64,000 nt of DNA from Tipula vernalis (GCA_958295665.1 OY282558.1:24551409-24615408); one strand, 5' to 3'; counted from the stretch's first letter, positions 18,921 through 34,300 are shown. The notes: a model not told the origin generated them from the sequence alone. Translations and numbers: made by a program.

Positions 18921-21900
18921 ATGGTCCGATTACGATGGTTGATACCTCTATCAATAGGTTTCGGGACCTGTAATTGCTGTGACAATTTTCATTTTGATTG
19001 CTCGATTATTTCTAAACATTTCTTAGAAAATTCAATTTTATTGAAAATCAACTGTGCTATAGCCCACAAGTTTTTGGGCGGCAAAAATCTAAAATGGTCC
19101 GATTACGATGGTTGATACCTCTATCAATAGGTTTCGGGACCTGTAATTGCTGTGACGATTTTTATTTTGATTGCTCGATTATTTCTAAACATTTCTTAGA
19201 AAATTCAATTTTATTGAAAATCAACTGTGCTATAGCCCACAAGTTTTTGGGCGGCAAAAATCTAAAATGGTCTGATTACGATGGTTGATACCTCTATCAA
19301 TAGGTTTCGGGACCTGTAATTGCTGTGACAATTTTCATTTTGATTGCTCGATTATTTCTAAACATTTCTTAGAAAATTCAATTTTATTGAAAATCAACTG
19401 TGCTATAGCCCACAAGTTTTTGGGCGGCAAAAATCTAAAATGGTCTGATTACGATGGTTGATACCTCTATCAATAGGTTTCGGGACCTGTAATTGCTGTG
19501 ACGATTTTCATTTTGATTGCTCGATTATTTCTAAACATTTCTTAGAAAATTCAATTTTATTGAAAATCAACTGTGCTATAGCCCACAAGTTTTTGGGCGG
19601 CACAAATCTAAAATGGTCCGATTACGATGGTTGATACCTCTATCAATAGGTTTCGGGACCTGTAATTGCTGTGACAATTTTCATTTTGATTGCTCGATTA
19701 TTTCTAAACATTTCTTAGAAAATTCAATTTTATTGAAAATCAACTGTGCTATAGCCCACAAGTTTTTGGGCGGCAAAAATCTAAAATGGTCTGATTACGA
19801 TGGTTGATACCTCTATCAATAGGTTTCGGGACCTGTAATTGCTGTGACGATTTTCATTTTGATTGATCGATTATTTCTAAACATTTCTTAGAAAATTCAA
19901 TTTTATTGAAAATCAACTGTGCTATAGCCCACAAGTTTTTGGGCGGCACAAATCTAAAATGGTCCGATTACGATGGTTGATACCTCTATCAATAGGTTTC
20001 GGGACCTGTAATTGCTGTGACAATTTTCATTTTGATTGCTCGATTATTTCTAAACATTTCTTAGAAAATTCAATTTTATTGAAAATCAACTGTGCTATAG
20101 CCCACAAGTTGTTGGGCGGCACAAATCTAAAATGCTCCGATTACGATGGTTGATACCTCTATCAATAGGTTTCGGGACCTGTAATTGCTGTGACAATTTT
20201 CATTTTGATTGCTCGATTATTTCTAAACATTTCTTAGAAAATTCAATTTTATTGAAAATCAACTGTGCTATAGCCCACAAGTTTTTGGGCGGCAAAAATC
20301 TAAAATGGTCTGATTACGATGGTTGATACCTCTATCAATAGGTTTCGGGACCTGTAATTGCTGTGACGATTTTCATTTTGATTGCTCGATTATTTCTAAA
20401 CATTTCTTAGAAAATTCAATTTTATTGAAAATCAACTGTGCTATAGCCCACAAGTTGTTGGGCGGCACAAATCTAAAATGCTCCGATTACGATGGTTGAT
20501 ACCTCTATCAATAGGTTTCGGGACCTGTAATTGCTGTGACAATTTTCATTTTGATTGCTCGATTATTTCTAAACATTTCTTAGAAAATTCAATTTTATTG
20601 AAAATCAACTGTGCTATAGCCCACAAGTTTTTGGGCGGCAAAAGTCTAAAATGGTCCGATTACGATGGTTGATACCTCTATCAATAGGTTTCGGGACCTG
20701 TAATTGCTGTGACAATTTTCATTTTGATTGCTCGATTATTTCTAAACATTTCTTAGAAAATTCAATTTTATTGAAAATCAACTGTGCTATAGCCCACAAG
20801 TTTTTGGGCGGCAAAAATCTAAAATGGTCCGATTACGATGGTTGATACCTCTATCAATAGGTTTCGGGACCTGTAATTGCTGTGACAATTTTCATTTTGA
20901 TTCCTCGATTATTTCTAAACATTTCTTAGAAAATTCAATTTTATTGAAAATCAACTGTGCTATAGCCCACAAGTTTTTGGGCGGCAAAAATCTAAAATGG
21001 TCCGATTACGATGGTTGATACCTCTATCAATAGGTTTCGGGACCTGTAATTGCTGTGACAATTTTCATTTTGATTCCTCGATTATTTCTAAACATTTCTT
21101 AGAAAATTCAATTTTATTGAAAATCAACTGTGCTATAGCCCACAAGTTTTTGGGCGGCACAAATCTAAAATGGTCCGATTACGATGGTTGATACCTCTAT
21201 CAATAGGTTTCGGGACCTGTAATTGCTGTGACAATTTTCATTTTGATTGCTCGATTATTTCTAAACATTTCTTAGAAAATTCAATTTTATTGAAAATCAA
21301 CTGTGCCCACAAGTTTTTGGGCGGCACAAATCTAAAATGGTCCGATTACGATGGTTGATACCTCTATCAATAGGTTTCGGGACCTGTAATTGCTGTGACA
21401 ATTTTCATTTTGATTCCTCGATTATTTCTAAACATTTCTTAGAAAATTCAATTTTATTGAAAATCAACTGTGCTATAGCCCACAAGTTTTTGGGCGGCAA
21501 AAATCTAAAATGGTCTGATTACGATGGTTGATACCTCTATCAATAGGTTTCGGGACCTGTAATTGCTGTGACAATTTTCATTTTGATTGCTCGATTATTT
21601 CTAAACATTTCTTAGAAAATTCAATTTTATTGAAAATCAACTGTGCTATAGCCCACAAGTTTTTGGGCGGCACAAATCTAAAATGGTCCGATTACGATGG
21701 TTGATACCTCTATCAATAGGTTTCGGGACCTGTAATTGCTGTGACAATTTTCATTTTGATTGCTCGATTATTTCTAAACATTTCTTAGAAAATTCAATTT
21801 TATTGAAAATCAACTGTGCTATAGCCCACAAGTTTTTGGGCGGCAAAAATCTAAAATGGTCCGATTACGATGGTTGATACCTCTATCAATAGGTTTCGGG

Positions 21901-22201
21901 ACCTGTAATTGCTGTGACAATTTTCATTTTGATTGCTCGATTATTTCTTAACATTTCTTAGAAAATTCAATTTTATTGAAAATCAACTGTGCTATAGCCC
22001 ACAAGTTTTTGGGCGGCAAAAATCTAAAATGGTCCGATTACGATGGTTGATACCTCTATCAATAGGTTTCGGGACCTGTAATTGCTGTGACAATTTTCAT
22101 TTTGATTGCTCGATTATTTCTAAACATTTCTTAGAAAATTCAATTTTATTGAAAATCAACTGTGCTATAGCCCACAAGTTTTTGGGCGGCAAAAATCTAA
22201 A
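18921..22201 (+). repeat. Segmental duplication A, copy 1 (offset 3,281 bp)
   Basis: This 19-unit block (18 full units and one 6 bp short) recurs in the same order directly downstream. Shared private variants include GATTGATCG near 19861, GTTGTTGGGC near 20109 and 20455, AAAGTCTAAA near 20641, and the 6-bp-short unit at 21306. Its left limit is bracketed by mismatching variants to the left of 18911. Confidence 0.85.
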
Positions 22202-25200
22202 ATGGTCCGATTACGATGGTTGATACCTCTATCAATAGGTTTCGGGACCTGTAATTGCTGTGACAATTTTCATTTTGATTGCTCGATTATTTCTAAACAT
22301 TTCTTAGAAAATTCAATTTTATTGAAAATCAACTGTGCTATAGCCCACAAGTTTTTGGGCGGCAAAAATCTAAAATGGTCCGATTACGATGGTTGATACC
22401 TCTATCAATAGGTTTCGGGAGCTGTAATTGCTGTGACGATTTTTATTTTGATTGCTCGATTATTTCTAAACATTTCTTAGAAAATTCAATTTTATTGAAA
22501 ATCAACTGTGCTATAGCCCACAAGTTTTTGGGCGGCAAAAATCTAAAATGGTCTGATTACGATGGTTGATACCTCTATCAATAGGTTTCGGGACCTGTAA
22601 TTGCTGTGACAATTTTCATTTTGATTGCTCGATTATTTCTAAACATTTCTTAGAAAATTCAATTTTATTGAAAATCAACTGTGCTATAGCCCACAAGTTT
22701 TTGGGCGGCAAAAATCTAAAATGGTCTGATTACGGTGGTTGATACCTCTATCAATAGGTTTCGGGACCTGTAATTGCTGTGACGATTTTCATTTTGATTG
22801 CTCGATTATTTCTAAACATTTCTTAGAAAATTCAATTTTATTGAAAATCAACTGTGCTATAGCCCACAAGTTTTTGGGCGGCACAAATCTAAAATGGTCC
22901 GATTACGATGGTTGATACCTCTATCAATAGGTTTCGGGACCTGTAATTGCTGTGACAATTTTCATTTTGATTGCTCGATTATTTCTAAACATTTCTTAGA
23001 AAATTCAATTTTATTGAAAATCAACTGTGCTATAGCCCACAAGTTTTTGGGCGGCAAAAATCTAAAATGGTCTGATTACGATGGTTGATACCTCTATCAA
23101 TAGGTTTCGGGACCTGTAATTGCTGTGACGATTTTCATTTTGATTGATCGATTATTTCTAAACATTTCTTAGAAAATTCAATTTTATTGAAAATCAACTG
23201 TGTTATAGCCCACAAGTTTTTGGGCGGCACAAATCTAAAATGGTCCGATTACGATGGTTGATACCTCTATCAATAGGTTTCGGGACCTGTAATTGCTGTG
23301 ACAATTTTCATTTTGATTGCTCGATTATTTCTAAACATTTCTTAGAAAATTCAATTTTATTGAAAATCAACTGTGCTATAGCCCACAAGTTGTTGGGCGG
23401 CACAAATCTAAAATGCTCCGATTACGATGGTTGATACCTCTATCAATAGGTTTCGGGACCTGTAATTGCTGTGACAATTTTCATTTTGATTGCTCGATTA
23501 TTTCTAAACATTTCTTAGAAAATTCAATTTTATTGAAAATCAACTGTGCTATAGCCCACAAGTTTTTGGGCGGCAAAAATCTAAAATGGTCTGATTACGA
23601 TGGTTGATACCTCTATCAATAGGTTTCGGGACCTGTAATTGCTGTGACGATTTTCATTTTGATTGCTCGATTATTTCTAAACATTTCTTAGAAAATTCAA
23701 TTTTATTGAAAATCAACTGTGCTATAGCCCACAAGTTGTTGGGCGGCACAAATCTAAAATGCTCCGATTACGATGGTTGATACCTCTATCAATAGGTTTC
23801 GGGACCTGTAATTGCTGTGACAATTTTCATTTTGATTGCTCGATTATTTCTAAACATTTCTTAGAAAATTCAATTTTATTGAAAATCAACTGTGCTATAG
23901 CCCACAAGTTTTTGGGCGGCAAAAGTCTAAAATGGTCCGATTACGATGGTTGATACCTCTATCAATAGGTTTCGGGACCTGTAATTGCTGTGACAATTTT
24001 CATTTTGATTGCTCGATTATTTCTAAACATTTCTTAGAAAATTCAATTTTATTGAAAATCAACTGTGCTATAGCCCACAAGTTTTTGGGCGGCAAAAATC
24101 TAAAATGGTCCGATTACGATGGTTGATACCTCTATCAATAGGTTTCGGGACCTGTAATTGCTGTGACAATTTTCATTTTGATTCCTCGATTATTTCTAAA
24201 CATTTCTTAGAAAATTCAATTTTATTGAAAATCAACTGTGCTATAGCCCACAAGTTTTTGGGCGGCAAAAATCTAAAATGGTCCGATTACGATGGTTGAT
24301 ACCTCTATCAATAGGTTTCGGGACCTGTAATTGCTGTGACAATTTTCATTTTGATTCCTCGATTATTTCTAAACATTTCTTAGAAAATTCAATTTTATTG
24401 AAAATCAACTGTGCTATAGCCCACAAGTTTTTGGGCGGCACAAATCTAAAATGGTCCGATTACGATGGTTGATACCTCTATCAATAGGTTTCGGGACCTG
24501 TAATTGCTGTGACAATTTTCATTTTGATTGCTCGATTATTTCTAAACATTTCTTAGAAAATTCAATTTTATTGAAAATCAACTGTGCCCACAAGTTTTTG
24601 GGCGGCACAAATCTAAAATGGTCCGATTACGATGGTTGATACCTCTATCAATAGGTTTCGGGACCTGTAATTGCTGTGACAATTTTCATTTTGATTCCTC
24701 GATTATTTCTAAACATTTCTTAGAAAATTCAATTTTATTGAAAATCAACTGTGCTATAGCCCACAAGTTTTTGGGCGGCAAAAATCTAAAATGGTCTGAT
24801 TACGATGGTTGATACCTCTATCAATAGGTTTCGGGACCTGTAATTGCTGTGACAATTTTCATTTTGATTGCTCGATTATTTCTAAACATTTCTTAGAAAA
24901 TTCAATTTTATTGAAAATCAACTGTGCTATAGCCCACAAGTTTTTGGGCGGCACAAATCTAAAATGGTCCGATTACGATGGTTGATACCTCTATCAATAG
25001 GTTTCGGGACCTGTAATTGCTGTGACAATTTTCATTTTGATTGCTCGATTATTTCTAAACATTTCTTAGAAAATTCAATTTTATTGAAAATCAACTGTGC
25101 TATAGCCCACAAGTTTTTGGGCGGCAAAAATCTAAAATGGTCCGATTACGATGGTTGATACCTCTATCAATAGGTTTCGGGACCTGTAATTGCTGTGACA

Positions 25201-25370
25201 ATTTTCATTTTGATTGCTCGATTATTTCTAAACATTTCTTAGAAAATTCAATTTTATTGAAAATCAACTGTGCTATAGCCCACAAGTTTTTGGGCGGCAA
25301 AAATCTAAAATGGTCCGATTACGATGGTTGATACCTCTATCAATAGGTTTCGGGACCTGTAATTGCTGTG
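22202..25370 (+). repeat. Segmental duplication A, copy 2
   Basis: Every private variant of copy 1 reappears 3,281 bp later (23142, 23390, 23736, 23922, 24587). Copy-specific changes seen by eye are few: GGGAGCTG near 22420, TACGGTGG near 22734, GTGTTATAG near 23203. The match fades at about 25,375, where TTTTTATTTT and then GATTCCTCG variants begin. Confidence 0.8.
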
Positions 25371-25482
25371 ACAATTTTTATTTTGATTGCTCGATTATTT
25401 CTAAACATTTCTTAGAAAATTCAATTTTATTGAAAATCAACTGTGCTATAGCCCACAAGTTTTTGGGCGGCAAAAATCTAAA

Positions 25483-28400
25483 ATGGTCCGATTACGATGG
25501 TTGATACCTCTATCAATAGGTTTCGGGACCTGTAATTGCTGTGACAATTTTCATTTTGATTCCTCGATTATTTCTAAACATTTCTTAGATAATTCAATTT
25601 TATTGAAAATCAACTGTGCTATAGCCCACAAGTTTTTGGGCGGCAAAAATCTAAAATGGTCCGATTACGATGGTTGATACCTCTATCAATAGGTTTCGGG
25701 ACCTGTAATTGCTGTGACAATTTTCGTTTTGATTCCTCGATTATTTCTTAACATTTCTTAGAAAATTCAATTTTATTGAAAATCAACTGTGCTATAGCCC
25801 ACAAGTTTTTGGGCGGCACAAATCTAAAATGGTCCGATTACGATGGTTGATACCTCTATCAATAGGTTTCGGGACCTGTAATTGCTGTGACGATTTTCAT
25901 TTTGATTCCTCGATTATTTCTAAACATTTCTTAGAAATTTCAATTTTATTGAAAATCAACTGTGCTATAGCCCACAAGTTTTTGGGCGGCACAAATCTAA
26001 AATGGTCCGATTACGATGGTTGATACCTCTATCAATAGGTTTCGGGACCTGTAATTGCTGTGACAATTTTCATTTTGATTCCTCGATTATTTCTAAACAT
26101 TTCTTAGAAAATTCAATTTTATTGAAAATCAACTGTGCTATAGCCCACAAGTTTTTGGGCGGCAAAAATCTAAAATGGTCCGATTACGATGGTTGATACC
26201 TCTATCAATAGGTTTCGGGACCTGTAATTGCTGTGACAATTTTCATTTTGATTCCTCGATTATTTCTAAACATTTCTTAGAAAATTCAATTTTATTGAAA
26301 ATCAACTGTGCTATAGACCACAAGTTTTTGGGCGGCAAAAATCTAAAATGGTCAGATTACGATGGTTGATACCTCTATCAATAGGTTTCGGGACCTGTAA
26401 TTGCTGTGACAATTTTCATTTTGATTCCTCGATTATTTCTAAACATTTCTTAGAAAATTCAATTTTATTGAAAATCAACTGTGCTATAGCCCACAAGTTT
26501 TTGGGCGGCAAAAATCTAAAATGGTCCGATTACGATGGTTGATACCTCTATCAATAGGTTTCGGGACCTGTAATTGCTGTGACAATTTTCATTTTGATTC
26601 CTCGATTATTTCTAAACATTTCTTAGAAAATTCAATTTTATTGAAAATCAACTGTGCTATAGCCCACAAGTTTTTGAGCGGCAAAAATCTAAAATGGTCC
26701 GATTACGATGGTTGATACCTCTATCAATAGGTTTCGGGACCTGTAATTGCTGTGACAATTTTCATTTTGATTCCTCGATTATTTCTAAACATTTCTTAGA
26801 AAATTCAATTTTATTGAAAATCAACTGTGCTATAGCCCACAAGTTTTTGGGCGGCAAAAATCTAAAATGGTCCGATTACGATGGTTGATACCTCTATCAA
26901 TAGGTTTCGGGACCTGTAATTGCTGTGACAATTTTCATTTTGATTGCTCGATTATTTCTAAACATTTCTTAGAAAATTCAATTTTATTGAAAATCAACTG
27001 TGCTATAGCCCACAAGTTTTTGGGCGGCAAAAATCTAAAATGGTCCGATTACGATGGTTGATACCTCTATCAATAGGTTTCGGGACCTGTAATTGCTGTG
27101 ACAATTTTCATTTTGATTGCTCGATTATTTCTAAACATTTCTTAGAAAATTCAATTTTATTGAAAATCAACTGTGCTATAGACCACAAGTTTTTGGGCGG
27201 CAAAAATCTAAAATGGTCAGATTACGATGGTTGATACCTCTATCAATAGGTTTCGGGACCTGTAATTGCTGTGACAATTTTCATTTTGATTCCTCGATTA
27301 TTTCTAAACATTTCTTAGAAAATTCAATTTTATTGAAAATCAACTGTGCTATAGCCCACAAGTTTTTGGGCGGCAAAAATCTAAAATGCTCCGATTACGA
27401 TGGTTGATACCTCTATCAATAGGTTTCGGGACCTGTAATTGCTGTGACAATTTTCATTTTGATTGCTCGATTATTTCTAAACATTTCTTAGAAAATTCAA
27501 TTTTATTGAAAATCAACTGTGCTATAGCCCACAAGTTTTTAGGCGGCAAAAATCTAAAATGGTCCGATTACGATGGTTGATACCTCTATCAATAGGTTTC
27601 GGGACCTGTAATTGCTGTGACAATTTTCATTTTGATTGCTCGATTATTTCTAAACATTTCTTAGAAAATTCAATTTTATTGAAAATCAACTGTGCTATAG
27701 CCCACAAGTTTTTGGGCGGCAAAAATCTAAAATGGTCCGATTACGATGGTTGATACCTCTATCAATAGGTTTCGGGACCTGTAATTGCTGTGACAATTTT
27801 CATTTTGATTGCTCGATTATTTCTAAACATTTCTTAGAAAATTCAATTTTATTGAAAATCAACTGTGCTATAGACCACAAGTTTTTGGGCGGCAAAAATC
27901 TAAAATGGTCAGATTACGATGGTTGATACCTCTATCAATAGGTTTCGGGACCTGTAATTGCTGTGACAATTTTCATTTTGATTCCTCGATTATTTCTAAA
28001 CATTTCTTAGAAAATTCAATTTTATTGAAAATCAACTGTGCTATAGCCCACAAGTTTTTGGGCGGCAAAAATCTAAAATGGTCCGATTACGATGGTTGAT
28101 ACCTCTATCAATAGGTTTCGGGACCTGTAATTGCTGTGACAATTTTCATTTTGATTCCTCGATTATTTCTAAACATTTCTTAGAAAATTCAATTTTATTG
28201 AAAATCAACTGTGCTATAGCCCACTAATTTTTGAGCGGCAAAAATCTAAAATGGTCCGATTACGATGGTTGATACCTCTATCAATAGGTTTCGGGACCTG
28301 TAATTGCTGTGACAATTTTCATTTTGATTCCTCGATTATTTCTAAACATTTCTTAGAAAATTCAATTTTATTGAAAATCAACTGTGCTATAGACCACAAG

Positions 28401-30001
28401 TTTTTGGGCGGCAAAAATCTAAAATGGTCAGATTACGATGGTTGATACCTCTATCAATAGGTTTCGGGACCTGTAATTGCTGTGACAATTTTCATTTTGA
28501 TTCCTCGATTATTTCTAAACATTTCTTAGAAAATTCAATTTTATTGAAAATCAACTGTGCTATAGCCCACAAGTTTTTGGGCGGCAAAAATCTAAAATGC
28601 TCCGATTACGATGGTTGATACCTCTATCAATAGGTTTCGGGACCTGTAATTGCTGTGACAATTTTCATTTTGATTGCTCGATTATTTCTAAACATTTCTT
28701 AGAAAATTCAATTTTATTGAAAATCAACTGTGCTATAGCCCACTAATTTTTGAGCGGCAAAAATCTAAAATGGTCCGATTACGATGGTTGATACCTCTAT
28801 CAATAGGTTTCGGGACCTGTAATTGCTGTGACAATTTTCATTTTGATTGCTCGATTATTTCTAAACATTTCTTAGAAAATTCAATTTTATTGAAAATCAA
28901 CTGTGCTATAGCCCACAAGTTTTTGGGCGGCAAAAATCTAAAATGGTCCGATTACGATGGTTGATACCTCTATCAATAGGTTTCGGGACCTGTAATTGCT
29001 GTGACAATTTTCATTTTGATTGCTCGATTATTTCTAAACATTTCTTAGAAAATTCAATTTTATTGAAAATCAACTGTGCTATAGACCACAAGTTTTTGGG
29101 CGGCAAAAATCTAAAATGGTCAGATTACGATGGTTGATACCTCTATCAATAGGTTTCGGGACCTGTAATTGCTGTGACAATTTTCATTTTGATTCCTCGA
29201 TTATTTCTAAACATTTCTTAGAAAATTCAATTTTATTGAAAATCAACTGTGCTATAGCCCACAAGTTTTTGGGCGGCAAAAATCTAAAATGGTCCGATTA
29301 CGATGGTTGATACCTCTATCAATAGGTTTCGGGACCTGTAATTGCTGTGACAATTTTCATTTTGATTCCTCGATTATTTCTAAACATTTCTTAGAAAATT
29401 CAATTTTATTGAAAATCAACTGTGCTATAGCCCACTAATTTTTGAGCGGCAAAAATCTAAAATGGTCCGATTACGATGGTTGATACCTCTATCAATAGGT
29501 TTCGGGACCTGTAATTGCTGTGACAATTTTCATTTTGATTCCTCGATTATTTCTAAACATTTCTTAGAAAATTCAATTTTATTGAAAATCAACTGTGCTA
29601 TAGCCCACAAGTTTTTGGGCGGCAAAAATCTAAAATGGTCCGATTACGATGGTTGATACCTCTATCAATAGGTTTCGGGACCTGTAATTGCTGTGACAAT
29701 TTTCATTGTGATTGCTCGATTATTTCTAAACATTTCTTAGAAAATTCAATTTTATTGAAAATCAACTTTGCTATAGCCCACAAGTTTTTGGGCGGCAAAA
29801 ATCTAAAATGGTCCGATTACGATGGTTGATACCTCTATCAATAGGTTTCGGGACCTGTAATTGCTGTGACAATTTTCATTTTGATTGCTCGATTATTTCT
29901 AAACATTTCTTAGAAAATTCAATTTTATTGAAAATCAACTGTGCTATAGCCCACAAGTTTTTGGGCGGCAAAAATCTAAAATGGTCCGATTACGATGGTT
30001 G
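25483..30001 (+). repeat. GATTCCTCG-rich satellite block with 1,211-bp (7-mer) repetition
   Basis: Many units in this block carry GATTCCTCG instead of GATTGCTCG. Rare markers recur at multiples of 173: ATAGACCAC near 26316, 27181, 27873, 28392 and 29084; CACTAATTTTTGAGCGG near 28223, 28742 and 29434. The order of variants from about 26867 repeats 1,211 bp later (for example ATGCTCC at 27386 and 28597), which shows duplication of a seven-unit block. Confidence 0.8.
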
Positions 30002-30121
30002 ATACCTCTATCAATAGGTTTCGGGACCTGTAATTGCTGTGACAATTTTCATTTTGATTGCTCGATTATTTCTAAACATTTTGGGCGGCAAAAATCTAAA
30101 ATGGTCCGATTACGATGGTTG
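30002..30121 (+). repeat. Truncated satellite unit (120 bp)
   Basis: The unit lacks 53 bases: CTAAACATT joins straight to TTGGGCGG. The joint lies at a short run of T shared by both sides, consistent with deletion by slippage or unequal exchange. It is the shortest unit in this part of the array. Confidence 0.9.
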
Positions 30122-31311
30122 ATACCTCTATCAATAGGTTTCGGGACCTGTAATTGCTGTGACAATTTTTATTTTGATTCCTCGATTATTTCTAAACATT
30201 TCTTAGAAAATTCAATTTTATTGAAAATCAACTGTGCTATAGCCCACAAGTTTTTGGGCGGCACAAATCTAAAATGGTCCGATTACGATGGTTGATACCT
30301 CTATCAATAGGTTTCGGGACCTGTAATTGCTGTGACAATTTTCATTTTGATTGCTCGATTATTTCTAAACATTTCTTAGAAAATTCAATTTTATTGAAAA
30401 TCAACTGTGCTATAGCCCACAAGTTTTTGGGCGACACAAATCTTAAATGGTCCGATTACGATGGTTGATACCTCTATCAATAGGTTTCGGGACCTGTAAT
30501 TGCTGTGACAATTTTCATTTTGATTGCTCGATTATTTCTAAACATTTCTTAGAAAATTCAATTTTATTGAAAATCAACTGTGCTATAGCCCACAAGTTTT
30601 TGGGCGGCAAAAATCTAAAATGGTCCGATTACGATGGTTGATACCTCTATCAATAGGTTTTGGGACCTGTAATTGCTGTGGCGATTTTCATTTTGATTGC
30701 TCGATTATTTCTAAACATTTCTTAGAAAATTCAATTTTATTGAAAATCAACTGTGCTATAGCCCACAAGTTTTTGGGCGGCAAAAATCTAAAATCGTCCG
30801 ATTACGATGGTTGATACCTCTATCAATAGGTTTCGGGACCTGTAATTGCTGTGACAATTTTCATTTTGATTGCTCGATTATTTCTAAACATTTTTTAGAA
30901 AATTCAATTTTATTGAAAATCAACTGTGCTATAGCCCACAAGTTTTTGGGCGGCAAAAATCTAAAATGGTCCGATTACGATGGTTGATACCTCTATCAAT
31001 AGGTTTCGGGACCTGTAATTGCTGTGACAATTTTCATTTTGATTGCTCGATTATTTCTAAACATTTCTTAGAAAATTCAATTTTATTGAAAATCAACTGT
31101 GCTATAGCCCACAAGTTTTTGGGCGGCACAAATCTAAAATGGTCCGATTACGATGGTTGATACCTCTATCAATAGGTTTCGGGACCTGTAATTGCTGTGA
31201 CAATTTTCATTTTGATTGCTCGATGATTTCTAAACATTTCTTAGAAAATTCAATTTTATTGAAAATCAACTGTGCTATAGCCCACAAGTTTTTGGGCGGC
31301 AAAAATCTAAA

Positions 31312-34300
31312 TTGGCCCGATTACGATGGTTGATACCTCTATCAATAGGTTTCGAGACCTGTAATTGCTGTGACAATTTTCATTTTGATTGCTCGATTAT
31401 TTCTAAACATTTCTTAGAAAATTCAATTTTATTGAAAATCAACTGTGCTATAGCCCACAAGTTTTTGGGCGGTAAAAATCTAAATTGGCCCGATTACGAT
31501 GGTTGATACCTCTATCAATAGGTTTCGGGACCTGTAATTGCTGTGACAATTTTCATTTTGATTGCTCGATTATTTCTAAACATTTCTTAGAAAATTCAAT
31601 TTTATTTAAAATCAACTGTGCTATAGCCCACAAGTTTTTGGGCGGCAAAAATCTAAAATGGCCCGATTACGATGGTTGATACCTCTATCAATAGGTTTCG
31701 GGACCTGTAATTGCTGTGACAATTTTCATTTTGATTGCTCGATTATTTCTAAACATTTCTTAGAAAATTCAATTTTATTGAAAATCAACTGTGCTATAGC
31801 CCACAAGTTTTTGGGCGGCAAAAATCTAAAATGGTCCGATTACGATGGTCGATACCTCTATCAATAGGTTTCGGGATCTGTAATTGCTGTGACAATTTTC
31901 ATTTTGATTGCTCGATGATTTCTAAACATTTCTTAGAAAATTCAATTTTATTGAAAATCAACTGTTCTATAGCCCACAAGTTTTTGGGCGGCAAAAATCT
32001 AAATTGGCCCGATTACGATGGTTGATACCTCTATCAATAGGTTTCGGGACCTGTAATTGCTGTGACAATTTTCATTTTGATTGCTCGATTATTTCTAAAC
32101 ATTTCTTAGAAAATTCAATTTTATTTAAAATCAACTGTGCTATAGCCCACAAGTTTTTGGGCGGCAAAAATCTAAAATGGCCCGATTACGATGGTTGATA
32201 CCTCTATCAATAGGTTTCGGGACCTGTAATTGCTGTGACAATTTTCATTTTGATTGCTCGATTATTTCTAAACATTTCTTAGAAAATTCAATTTTATTGA
32301 AAATCAACTGTGCTATAGCCCACAAGTTTTTGGGCGGCAAAAATCTAAAATGGTCCGATTACGATGGTCGATACCTCTATCAATAGGTTTCGGGATCTGT
32401 AATTGCTGTGACAATTTTCATTTTGATTGCTCGATGATTTCTAAACATTTCTTAGAAAATTCAATTTTATTGAAAATCAACTGTGCTATAGCCCAAAAGT
32501 TTTTGGGCGGCAAAAATCTAAATTGGCCCGATTACGATGGTTGATACCTCTATCAATAGGTTTCGGGACCTGTAATTGCTGTGACAATTTTCATTTTGAT
32601 TGCTCGATTATTTCTAAACATTTCTTAGAAAATTCAATTTTATTTAAAATCAACTGTGCTATAGCCCACAAGTTTTTGGGCGGCAAAAATCTAAAATGGC
32701 CCGATTACGATGGTTGATACCTCTATCAATAGGTTTCGGGACCTGTAATTGCTGTGACAATTTTCATTTTGATTGCTCGATTATTTCTAAACATTTCTTA
32801 GAAAATTCAATTTTATTGAAAATCAACTGTGCTATAGCCCACAAGTTTTTGGGCGGCAAAAATCTAAAATGGTCCGATTATGATGATCGATACCTCTATC
32901 AATAGGTTTCGGGATCTGTAATTGCTGTGACAATTTTCATTTTGATTGCTCGATGATTTCTAAACATTTCTTAGAAAATTCAATTTTATTGAAAATCAAC
33001 TGTGCTAGAGCCCACAAGTTTTTGGGCGGCAAAAATCTAAATTGGCCCGATTACGATGGTTGATACCTCTATCAATAGGTTTCGGGACCTGTAATTGCTG
33101 TGACAATTTTCATTTTGATTGCTCGATTATTTCTAAACATTTCTTAGAAAATTCAATTTTATTTAAAATCAACTGTGCTATAGCCCACAAGTTTTTGGGC
33201 GGCAAAAATCTAAATTGGCCCGATTACGATGGTTGATACCTCTATCAATAGGTTTCGGGACCTGTAATTGCTGTGACAATTTTCATTTTGATTGCTCGAT
33301 TATTTCTAAACATTTCTTAGAAAATTCAATTTTATTGAAAATCAACTGTGCTATAGCCCACAAGTTTTTGGGCGGCAAAAATCTAAAATGGTCCGATTAC
33401 GATGATCGATACCTCTATCAATAGGTTTCGGGATCTGTAATTGCTGTGACAATTTTCATTTTGATTGCTCGATGATTTCTAAACATTTCTTAGAAAATTC
33501 AATTTTATTGAAAATCAACTGTGCTATAGCCCACAAGTTTTTGGGCGGCAAAAATCTAAAATGGCCCGATTACGATGGTTGATACCTCTATCAATAGGTT
33601 TCGGGACCTGTAATTGCTGTGACGATTTTCATTTTGATTGCTCGATTATTTCTAAACATTTCTTAGAAAATTCAATTTTATTTAAAATCAACTGTGCTAT
33701 AGCCCACAAGTTTTTGGGCGGCAAAAATCTAAAATGGCCCGATTACGATGGTTGATACCTCTATCAATAGGTTTCGGGACCTGTAATTGCTGTGACAATT
33801 TTCATTTTGATTGCTCGATTATTTCTAAACATTTCTTAGAAAATTCAATTTTATTGAAAATCAACTGTGCTATAGCCCACAAGTTTTTGGGCGGCAAAAA
33901 TCTAAAATGGTCCGATTACGATGGTCGATACCTCTATCAATAGGTTTCGGGATCTGTAATTGCTGTGACAATTTTCATTTTGATTGCTCGATGATTTCTA
34001 AACATTTCTTAGAAAATTCAATTTTATTGAAAATCAACTGTGCTATAGCCCACAAGTTTTTGGGCGGCAAAAATCTAAATTGGCCCGATTACGATGGTTG
34101 ATACCTCTATCAATAGGTTTCGGGACCTGTAATTGCTGTGACAATTTTCATTTTGATTGCTCGATTATTTCTAAACATTTCTTAGAAAATTCAATTTTAT
34201 TTAAAATCAACTGTGCTATAGCCCACAAGTTTTTGGGCGGCAAAAATCTAAAATGGCCCGATTACGATGGTTGATACCTCTATCAATAGGTTTCGGGACC

